Positions 1-4,684 of a DNA stretch of 6,074 bases are shown here, piece by piece. The position numbers were made by a program, and so were the translations under genes. This DNA comes from Bacillota bacterium. Its GTDB lineage: Bacteria; Bacillota; Clostridia; Lachnospirales; Lachnospiraceae. The first letter of the stretch is position 1; each line of letters starts with the position of its first letter. The notes beneath the pieces are model-generated. The model was given only the letters and a program-made list of their open reading frames with translations, had not been told where the DNA came from and did not search any database. The stretch lies in NCBI GenBank assembly GCA_017861355.1, contig JAGFXQ010000220.1, positions 1 through 6,074 of the forward strand. Reading direction: 5' to 3'.

Positions 1-1305
1 AAAGAAGGAGAGGTTCAACTCAAATTAACATTTGAGAAAGAAATTCAATCGACCAAGCGATACCGATTGAACCAATTCTTTTCTTTTGGAATTATCAAAA
101 ATACGACGATAAAGACGGCAGTCTTGAATACAATATTAATCCTGGCTGCTTCTGCTGCGATTTTGCCGGAGAAGATCTATGCGCTTCCATTAGGAGCGTT
201 AACTTTTGCAGCGACTTCTTTTTCTGCATACTTGTTCCATAGACCGCAGAAGATGCTAAAAGCAGAGCTTGAGAAGCTGAGTGGATGTGATTTCGTAGAA
301 TATACCTCCATTCGAACCAAGGATGAATATGAAGCTATTATGTTGCAGGTGAATGAACTGAAGAAGAGAGTGCAGAAGGACTTCATTGGTTTTAACGCGA
401 TTGTCGATGAGATGTATACCTTCAATGGTTCAGTAACTGAGATTGCAAAGACCATGCAGGCTACCTCCAATGACATAACGGCGGTGCTTGACGAAGTAGC
501 TACGGCTGCAATCACTCAGGCCGAGGATACAGAAAACTCAGTTGGCATACTAAGTGAGAGTATTCGCAATGTAACTCGTATCTCAGGGGAGAGTCAGAAG
601 AATGAAGTGAAGATTGAGACGGCAATGGATAAGTTAGAGAGCAGCTTCCAGAATGTTGATCATACCACCTTAGAGATTCATAATGTACTGGATAAATTTA
701 ACGCCATTCGAAACAGCAGTGATGAGCTGCGGAAAAATGCAGAGGGTATGATGCAGATTGTATCTATTGTATCTACGATAGCCAAGCAGACAAATCTCCT
801 GGCTTTGAATGCATCGATAGAGGCAGCCAGAGCGGGCGATGCCGGCAAAGGATTTGCTGTCGTGGCGGACGAGGTGCGAAATCTTTCCGCTCAGACGAAT
901 CAAGCTGTAAATCAGATCAATCAGAGTCTAACGGGATTTGTGGAAAGTATTGACGGAGTTGTTGAGGACATCGATGTTCAGTATCAGATCCTTGAGTCTG
1001 AAAGCCAGAAGTTAGGAGATGCAGTCAAGACCTCCAGTGCAGCGAATAATAACCTGAAGACGATATCGAATCTGATGATACAGACTTCACAGGAGCTTAA
1101 AGTGGAAGCAGATAATATTTCCTCACTGTTTGATAATATGCATAGCCTTGCTGCGATAGCAGAGGAGAACTCAGCAGCAACGCAGGAAGCAAGTTCTAAT
1201 GTGGCAGTATATGTTGACCAGATCAATGAATTAACCACTCAGATTGCTGTATTTGATCAGATGATACAAAACTTCCAGGAAGATCTCAGCCATTATAAAA
1301 TCTAA
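1..1305 (+). CDS. Methyl-accepting chemotaxis protein, 5'-partial (sensor domain off the left edge)
   Basis: This is a chemoreceptor that would pass a sensory signal to CheA/CheW. The reading frame is open to base 1, so the gene starts upstream; 434 residues are visible (numbered from base 1). Residues 1-36 are hydrophilic and basic. Two hydrophobic helices follow at about 37-55 and 60-79, separated only by a PEKIY-like turn, so there is no extracytoplasmic ligand domain. From about 80 onward the protein is a long cytoplasmic coiled coil. The conserved signalling hairpin sits near 255-300 and contains IAKQTNLLALNASIEAARAG and then GFAVVADEVRNL, the CheA/CheW-contacting tip. I see no C-terminal CheR-binding NWxxF pentapeptide. 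The TTG at 67 has no ribosome site and lies inside the frame, so I do not use it as the start. The class is certain. The stimulus is not visible; an upstream H-NOX gas-sensing domain is my inference. Confidence 0.93.
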   Translation, partial: KEGEVQLKLTFEKEIQSTKRYRLNQFFSFGIIKNTTIKTAVLNTILILAASAAILPEKIYALPLGALTFAATSFSAYLFHRPQKMLKAELEKLSGCDFVEYTSIRTKDEYEAIMLQVNELKKRVQKDFIGFNAIVDEMYTFNGSVTEIAKTMQATSNDITAVLDEVATAAITQAEDTENSVGILSESIRNVTRISGESQKNEVKIETAMDKLESSFQNVDHTTLEIHNVLDKFNAIRNSSDELRKNAEGMMQIVSIVSTIAKQTNLLALNASIEAARAGDAGKGFAVVADEVRNLSAQTNQAVNQINQSLTGFVESIDGVVEDIDVQYQILESESQKLGDAVKTSSAANNNLKTISNLMIQTSQELKVEADNISSLFDNMHSLAAIAEENSAATQEASSNVAVYVDQINELTTQIAVFDQMIQNFQEDLSHYKI

Positions 1306-1317
1306 AAATGTAAGTAT

Positions 1318-1353
1318 GGGACACAACAATGCTATATTGTATGTGTCCCTTTT
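1318..1353 (+). terminator. Rho-independent terminator of the chemoreceptor gene
   Basis: The arms GGGACACA (1318-1325) and TGTGTCCC (1342-1349) pair perfectly. ACAAT (1326-1330) with ATTGT (1336-1340) extends the stem past a single bulged A, leaving a 5-nt loop, and TTTT follows directly. It begins 13 bases after the TAA stop. The neighbouring (-) gene converges on it, so it may help end that transcript too, but the run of T on that side is displaced by about ten bases. Confidence 0.88.
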
Positions 1354-1376
1354 ATACAGAATAGATTTAAAGATGC

Positions 1377-1658
1377 TTAATTCGGAAATGAAACAGAAGA
1401 GCTTTGCGTAGGGATGGAGCCGTTTCTTGAATTATTATCTGTGGTTGTATTGCTATCAGGGTTACCTTTCGAGGGAAGCTTCTCTTTGCATTCAGCCTCC
1501 CTGGACTCTTTCAATTCTTCCGCTGCAAGGATAGTAGTCAGTGTATCGGACAGCTGCGTTAACATTGCAATAAGAAGTGGAAGCTCCTCCTCTGGAAAGC
1601 ATTTTGCGATACTACAGGCAAGAGCCGTAACAAGAGATACAAGTTCACATGAATTCAT
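1377..1658 (-). CDS. Small DUF6774-like protein of unknown function (93 aa)
   Basis: The start is the ATG at 1658, preceded by GAGGTG (1670-1665) at a 6-nt spacing. The frame stays open to an ATG at 1769, but that extension runs into a hairpin and has no ribosome site. The protein opens MNSCELVSLVTALACSIAKC and continues with a hydrophobic helical stretch to about residue 48 containing LPLLIAMLTQLSDTLTTI. This pattern matches, from memory, the small Lachnospiraceae family called DUF6774; I could not search for it. Cysteines stand at 4, 15 and 20. Residues 50-93 are polar, rich in Ser, Thr, Asn and Lys, and probably disordered. There is no signal peptide. It lies downstream of the tRNA-Arg gene on the same strand, beyond a long hairpin that may act as a terminator. 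I see no convincing promoter of its own. Function unknown. Confidence 0.75.
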   Translation of the reverse strand: MNSCELVSLVTALACSIAKCFPEEELPLLIAMLTQLSDTLTTILAAEELKESREAECKEKLPSKGNPDSNTTTDNNSRNGSIPTQSSSVSFPN

Positions 1659-1735
1659 ATATTTCACCTCAATAATGTATATGAACCTATCCTTGTCATG
1701 TTTCATAGATTTCTTAGTAAGCTGGTCTGCGCATA

Positions 1736-1834
1736 AAAAGAACGGGCTGCTGCAAAAACAAACTTTCATTCATTGTGGTAGTATTGTAAACCACAATGTT
1801 CGTAAGCTAATGTTTTGCAACAGCCCGTTCTTTT
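1736..1834 (-). terminator. Long nested hairpin after tRNA-Arg, probable terminator
   Basis: Two 22-base arms, 1736-1757 and 1813-1834, are inverted copies with one difference; that position is a C.A mismatch on the + strand but a G.U wobble in (-) strand RNA. The core is GAACGGGCTGTTGC paired with GCAGCAGCCCGTTC, and the (-) strand arm ends in TTCTTTTT. The 55-base loop holds a second perfect 9-bp hairpin: 1771-1779 with 1790-1798, which read CATTGTGGT and ACCACAATG on the + strand. The outer stem begins 11 bases after the tRNA 3' end, so ending tRNA transcription is the simplest role. The loop is far larger than usual, so a small inverted-repeat element is an alternative. Confidence 0.6.
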
Positions 1835-1845
1835 AATTTATTATA

Positions 1846-1918
1846 TGCACCTGACTGGATTCGAACCAGCGGCCTTTCACTTCGGAGGCGAACGCTCTAT
1901 CCACTGGGCTACAGATGC
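1846..1918 (-). tRNA. tRNA-Arg, anticodon CCG
   Basis: The 73-nt sequence folds as a full cloverleaf. The acceptor stem GCATCTG pairs with CAGGTGC through one T.G wobble. The D arm is GCCC-AGTGGATA-GAGC. The anticodon stem is TTCGC/GTGAA with loop CTCCGAA, which gives anticodon CCG and decodes CGG arginine codons. The variable loop is AGGCC, and the T arm is GCTGG-TTCGAAT-CCAGT. The discriminator base is A, as usual for tRNA-Arg. CCA is not encoded and must be added after transcription. The D stem carries a C.A mismatch at positions 12-23 where GCTC/GAGC is common. A promoter and folded leader lie directly upstream. Confidence 0.95.
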
Positions 1919-1925
1919 AGGACAG

Positions 1926-1950
1926 CCGATCAAGACTAGGGCTTAATCGG
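1926..1950 (-). other. Hairpin in the tRNA-Arg precursor leader
   Basis: In the (-) strand RNA, CCGATTAAG pairs with CTTGATCGG across a 7-nt loop, giving 9 bp with one U.G wobble. It fills most of the roughly 34-nt leader between the predicted transcription start (about 1952) and the mature 5' end at 1918. RNase P must remove it. Confidence 0.5.
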
Positions 1951-1958
1951 ACTATGTT

Positions 1959-1987
1959 ATTATATACTATCTAGAATCCAAAGTAAA
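1959..1987 (-). promoter_or_regulatory. Sigma-A-type promoter of tRNA-Arg
   Basis: TTTACT (1987-1982) and a perfect TATAAT (1964-1959) are separated by exactly 17 bases. The predicted start near 1952 lies about 34 bases before the tRNA. Confidence 0.75.
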
Positions 1988-2069
1988 GAAAGTTTTCATC
2001 GATTTCCGGAGGGAGAAGGATACATAATATTGACTCATTCATAATAAGATAGAATGAGACAAGCTTGGT

Positions 2070-2858
2070 TTATAATTTTTTCTGCAGGTATCTTTTCTTG
2101 TATTTTATTTGGGCGTATTTTGCGACACGGTTTGTGATGCTGTAATTTACCGCGCCTCCGATGACTCCAACAATCGGAAGTCCTTGCAGGAATTTTGTGG
2201 TTAACAGTGTTTGTGAAAGGGCATTGGCGGTTTCTCTCATAAGAAGATCCGTATCAACTTTGGTGTCAAGGCTGCTATCAATAGCTGCACCCAAAGCCTC
2301 CAGGTTCTTATCTAATTCCTTCTGTTCCTCTTCCTTTGCTACAGCAGCATGGATTAATAGCAAAAGAAATGCTTTCTCCTCGGAGGAAGAATAAGAATAT
2401 CCATAACTTAGGGCGATTTCATAGATCGTTCTGACAAGAACCGCAAGAAATAAAGGGATATCCGGAAGTCCGATACCGAATAAGCCAAGAACACTGCCTT
2501 CGATTACGGAGATTGAGGAATTAATCAGCTTTGATTGCTTGGAGTGTCGATCCATTTTATTGATATGTTTCTTGTTAATACGTTTATCAAGAGCATAATT
2601 ATTGATGTCATGCTCCAACTCGATTTTATCTTTGTCATAAGTCTTTTCAATATAGGTACTTCCTTTTTCAAATACCAATTGAAAGCTTTTATAGAATGCT
2701 GTATTTAGAGTATCAATGAGTTTGGTAGGAATTTTGTCCTGTATTTTATCCAGTATTGGTGATAATGTTGACTCCAGAAGTGGGCGGTTCGACGGTCCTA
2801 ATATTTTCTTCTCCTGTAGTTCGATTCGCTTTAACTGTTGACCTAGTAACTGATTCAT
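2070..2858 (-). CDS. EcsC-family protein (262 aa)
   Basis: The ATG at 2858 follows an AGAAGGG ribosome site at about 8 nt. The N-terminal 110 residues are charged and helical. Residues 112-150 form the family's hydrophobic core and contain GLFGIGLPDIPLFLAVLVRT, followed by YEIALSYGY. A second hydrophobic stretch, about 219-243, carries KFLQGLPIVGVIGGAVNYS, and the protein ends in a basic tail. These two Gly/Pro-rich blocks are hallmarks of EcsC proteins as I know them. The length is near or slightly above that of Bacillus EcsC. The molecular role is poorly known: Bacillus ecsC lies beside the EcsAB ABC transporter genes, but no transporter gene is visible here, so this is a stand-alone copy. 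It is probably membrane-associated, with no signal peptide. It has a good promoter 112 bp upstream and a structured leader. Only a weak hairpin follows the stop. Confidence 0.88.
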   Translation of the reverse strand: MNQLLGQQLKRIELQEKKILGPSNRPLLESTLSPILDKIQDKIPTKLIDTLNTAFYKSFQLVFEKGSTYIEKTYDKDKIELEHDINNYALDKRINKKHINKMDRHSKQSKLINSSISVIEGSVLGLFGIGLPDIPLFLAVLVRTIYEIALSYGYSYSSSEEKAFLLLLIHAAVAKEEEQKELDKNLEALGAAIDSSLDTKVDTDLLMRETANALSQTLLTTKFLQGLPIVGVIGGAVNYSITNRVAKYAQIKYKKRYLQKKL

Positions 2859-2888
2859 GGTTTTTACCCTTCTTTCCTGCTTAATGCT

Positions 2889-2924
2889 CTGTAAATGCCT
2901 TGATTTTACAGGGTTTGATCAAAC
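2889..2924 (-). promoter_or_regulatory. Two dyads in the ecsC-family gene leader
   Basis: CTGTAAA (2889-2895) and TTTACAG (2905-2911) form a 7-bp hairpin with a 9-nt loop. Immediately beside it is the perfect 12-bp palindrome GTTTGATCAAAC (2913-2924). Both lie inside the predicted 112-nt leader of the EcsC-family transcript, and about 27 bp or more upstream of the (+) -35 box at 2951. They could be a protein operator or an RNA structure; no known regulator is identified. Confidence 0.4.
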
Positions 2925-2950
2925 AATACCATATCTGACAGAATATGACT

Positions 2951-2979
2951 TTGACATATTTGGATACTTATGTTTTAAT
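2951..2979 (+). promoter_or_regulatory. Distal sigma-A-type promoter reading toward the exported-protein gene
   Basis: A perfect TTGACA (2951-2956), a 17-bp spacer and TTTAAT (2974-2979). The predicted start is near 2986, about 195 bases before the ATG at 3180. Its -10 box overlaps the -10 box of the opposing promoter by two bases. Confidence 0.55.
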
Positions 2980-3006
2980 TATATATTCTTACCAAGGCAA
3001 TGTAAA
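2978..3006 (-). promoter_or_regulatory. Sigma-A-type promoter of the EcsC-family gene
   Basis: TTTACA (3006-3001), a 17-bp spacer and a perfect TATAAT (2983-2978). The predicted start near 2971 gives a leader of about 112 nt before the ATG at 2858. Confidence 0.65.
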
Positions 3007-3093
3007 ATTATTTTCACATTAAAAAAAGGGGGAATCAAGACATAAATGTTACGAAATTATTAAAATATGTTACATAAAAATGAAATTTATGGG

Positions 3094-3122
3094 TTGATTT
3101 TTTAATAGATATCTGTTAAAAT
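3094..3122 (+). promoter_or_regulatory. Proximal promoter of the exported-protein gene
   Basis: TTGATT (3094-3099), a 17-bp spacer and TAAAAT (3117-3122), with the extended -10 dinucleotide TG at 3114-3115. The predicted start near 3129 leaves a leader of about 50 nt. Two ATGTTAC direct repeats (3046-3052 and 3067-3073) lie just upstream and could bind a regulator. Confidence 0.6.
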
Positions 3123-3179
3123 GGAAAAAGTAAAAGAGTAAATATGAAATCGGTTAAACGTGTTTTTAAGGAGATAATA

Positions 3180-3965
3180 ATGAAACTCAAATATAAAAAA
3201 ATTATTCTGTTAACAACAATGAGTACAATGGGAATTGGAATATTGACATTATCTGTCAGTCAAGACAGATCGAAAGCGGAAGAAAAGACAGCTCCAACTA
3301 TGCTGAGCTCAGAAGTATTGTCAGACGATATTAGCGGAGACAACGAGACACTTATGGCTGCAGAGAAAGCAATTGCAACACCGGAATTGACACTCACACC
3401 AACAGCGATACCGTCACCGACTCCGGTACCGGTATATCCGATCGAGAAAGCAGGGACTTATCCTGAGATCGATTCCTTGTTTGAAGCTTATTATACCGCT
3501 AAGAATAATCGTGATATTGAGACTCTGAAGAGCATACTGAGTGATCCAAGTAAGGTTGAATCAGAGGAGCAGCTTCAGACAAAGACGGAATATATAGAGG
3601 ACTACCGCAATATTAAGACATATACAAAGAAGGCCGAGAAGGAAGGTACTTATATTGTATATGTATACCATGAGATCAAGTTCACCAGTATCAATACACC
3701 TGCACCCGGACTTGCCAAGTTCTATGTAGTCACCGGAGAGGATAACAAACTAAAGATCTATTCCGGCGACATGGATGGTAATTTGAAAACTTATTTCGAT
3801 GAAAGAAATAATGACGAAGATGTAGTTGCTTTGATTGAAATGACGGATGAAAAAAGTTCAAAAGCGGTTGAAAAAGACGAAGATCTTAAGAATTTCTGGG
3901 AGAGCATCGATGCAATGACCAGTAAAAGTGCAAGCGATTCTGCCGAAGGCGATTCAACTGAATAA
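3180..3965 (+). CDS. Exported protein of unknown function with a Thr/Pro linker (261 aa)
   Basis: The start is the ATG at 3180, 6 nt after AAGGAG (3168-3173). An upstream in-frame ATG at 3144 lacks a good ribosome site and would put charged residues before the signal sequence. The N-terminus has a basic MKLKYKK segment, a hydrophobic core at about 8-27, and a possible signal-peptidase I site after SKA (residue 33). There is no lipobox cysteine; indeed I see no cysteine at all. Residues 34-65 are acidic and low-complexity. Residues 66-88 form a Thr/Pro linker containing TLTPTAIPSPTPVPV, like wall-spanning spacers in clostridial secreted proteins. Residues 94-205 look like a compact alpha+beta domain: one helix with EAYYTAKNNRDIETLKSIL, then strands with GTYIVYVYHEIKF and LAKFYVV. 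This resembles the NTF2-like fold, but that is inference. The C-terminus is acidic and Ser-rich. No catalytic motif is recognised. Confidence 0.85.
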   Translation: MKLKYKKIILLTTMSTMGIGILTLSVSQDRSKAEEKTAPTMLSSEVLSDDISGDNETLMAAEKAIATPELTLTPTAIPSPTPVPVYPIEKAGTYPEIDSLFEAYYTAKNNRDIETLKSILSDPSKVESEEQLQTKTEYIEDYRNIKTYTKKAEKEGTYIVYVYHEIKFTSINTPAPGLAKFYVVTGEDNKLKIYSGDMDGNLKTYFDERNNDEDVVALIEMTDEKSSKAVEKDEDLKNFWESIDAMTSKSASDSAEGDSTE

Positions 3966-3993
3966 TTCATAATTCAACTCCTTATACTATAAT
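3966..3993 (+). promoter_or_regulatory. Possible internal promoter for the ferritin-like gene
   Basis: TTCATA (3966-3971), a 16-bp spacer and a perfect TATAAT (3988-3993). The -10 box lies in the left arm and loop of the hairpin at 3977-4013. A transcript starting near 4000 would lack the left arm and leave the ribosome site free. Confidence 0.4.
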
Positions 3994-4013
3994 TAGCTTA
4001 TAGGATAAGGAGT
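3977..4013 (+). promoter_or_regulatory. Hairpin that buries the ribosome site of the next gene
   Basis: The arms 3977-3992 and 3998-4013 pair over 16 positions with a single A.G mismatch (3986/4004) and a 5-nt loop. The AAGGAG ribosome site (4007-4012) pairs with CTCCTT (3978-3983). The stem begins 11 bases after the stop of the exported-protein gene. The following GTTTATT is only weakly T-rich, so it could be a poor terminator, a translation block on read-through RNA, or both. Confidence 0.6.
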
Positions 4014-4020
4014 GTTTATT

Positions 4021-4455
4021 ATGATTGGGAATGTGGATTTAGATCTTTTAGAGAAAACCTACCAAAATGCTTCCATCGGAATTACTGCAATAGAGTCTGT
4101 TCTCGATAAAGTGAAGGATCAGCAGCTAAGCAATGACCTTCATAAGCAATTAAGGGACTATCAGGAGATTGCAGATAAATCGAAGCGTCAGATGCGCATG
4201 AGTGGAACGAAAGCAAAGGATGTTTCAATTTATAATAAAGTGATGATGAAAGGAAATGTAAAAATGAATATGCTGAGGGACTCCTCAGATAGTCATATCG
4301 CTTCCATGGTGCTTAAGGGAAGTACCATGGGAATTACTCAGATGACGAAACTGATTCATTCGAAGAAGGATGCGGATGGTGCCAGTACCAAGATCGCAGA
4401 GGAATTCGTTAAGAAGGAACAGGACAATATCGAAGTGATGAAAAATTATCTCTAG
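4021..4455 (+). CDS. Small all-helical protein, ferritin-like (DUF2383-like?), 144 aa
   Basis: The ATG at 4021 lies 8 nt after AAGGAG (4007-4012); the in-frame GTG at 4012 overlaps that site and is not used. The protein is cytoplasmic, with no signal peptide or membrane segment. It looks like a four-helix bundle: about 5-31 (DLDLLEKTYQNASIGITAIE), 33-62, 69-113 and 119-144. The third helix contains DSHIASMVLKGSTMGITQMT, and the end reads FVKKEQDNIEVMKNYL. The order of helices and the stop after a NYL end recall small ferritin-like proteins of clostridia such as DUF2383, but the match is from memory. I do not see a clear pair of ExxH di-iron motifs, so metal binding is doubtful. It is probably monocistronic, between the hairpin at 3977-4013 and a strong terminator. 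The stop is TAG. Confidence 0.8.
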   Translation: MIGNVDLDLLEKTYQNASIGITAIESVLDKVKDQQLSNDLHKQLRDYQEIADKSKRQMRMSGTKAKDVSIYNKVMMKGNVKMNMLRDSSDSHIASMVLKGSTMGITQMTKLIHSKKDADGASTKIAEEFVKKEQDNIEVMKNYL

Positions 4456-4462
4456 ATAATAT

Positions 4463-4508
4463 AAGTGCAACGGTTTAAGTGCTTACTACTTAATGGTTGC
4501 ACTTTTTT
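4463..4508 (+). terminator. Rho-independent terminator after the ferritin-like gene
   Basis: AAGTGCAAC (4463-4471) pairs with GTTGCACTT (4496-4504). An inner TTAAGT/ACTTAA stem (4475-4480 with 4488-4493) closes a 7-nt loop. A six-T run ends at 4508. Confidence 0.92.
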
Positions 4509-4557
4509 GTTATATGGGAATACGTACACATAGAGGCTTTGATAGGGTAAAAACAGG

Positions 4558-4586
4558 TGGACGAACTATATGAAATCAAGTATAAT
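4558..4586 (+). promoter_or_regulatory. Probable promoter of rluF
   Basis: TGGACG (4558-4563), a 17-bp spacer and a perfect TATAAT (4581-4586). The predicted start near 4593 gives a leader of about 92 nt, which carries a small GC hairpin: CCGCGA (4631-4636) with TCGCGG (4645-4650). The position, right after the upstream terminator, fits a new transcription unit. Confidence 0.5.
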
Positions 4587-4684
4587 TAGTTGTTATAGAT
4601 ACAGTAAAATTGGAGATATCGACGATAAAGCCGCGAATTTATGATCGCGGAAAGGATCGTATAATAGAAAGGTATAGGTATAAT

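Noticed and set aside
67..69. TTG as the start of the chemoreceptor
   Set aside because: No ribosome site precedes it, and the frame is open and protein-like back to base 1.
177..515. Antisense open frames under the chemoreceptor, rluF and ligA
   Set aside because: They lie opposite genes with clear conserved motifs and have no ribosome sites or family features.
1660..1690. Sporulation-type -10 (TATACATT) upstream of the DUF6774-like gene
   Set aside because: No matching -35 element at proper spacing, so a promoter claim is not supported.
1414..1836. 140-codon open frame on the + strand opposite the DUF6774-like gene
   Set aside because: It has no ribosome site, its composition is that of an antisense shadow (Ser/Leu/Phe-rich), and it runs through the long hairpin. 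The opposite strand has a strong ribosome site and a family-like start.
1846..1918. tRNA gene as an integration site for a mobile element
   Set aside because: No repeated copy of the tRNA 3' end and no integrase or phage gene in the window.
2032..2060. Hairpin CTCATTC/GAATGAG after the EcsC-family gene
   Set aside because: Seven A/T-rich pairs with an 11-nt loop and no T run on the (-) strand; too weak to call a terminator.
2857..3045. 62-codon open frame on the + strand in the intergenic region
   Set aside because: No ribosome site, overlaps promoters on both strands and the start of the EcsC-family gene; no recognisable protein features.
3046..3063. Five-codon leader peptide after GGGGG
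   Set aside because: The spacing to the purine run is too long and the peptide has no regulatory codon pattern.
3144..3179. Upstream ATG for the exported protein
   Set aside because: Weak ribosome site; the ATG at 3180 has AAGGAG at ideal spacing and yields a proper signal sequence.
4610..4684. N-terminal extension of rluF from a TTG
   Set aside because: The extra residues do not resemble the family and overlap a leader hairpin; the ATG at 4685 fits better.
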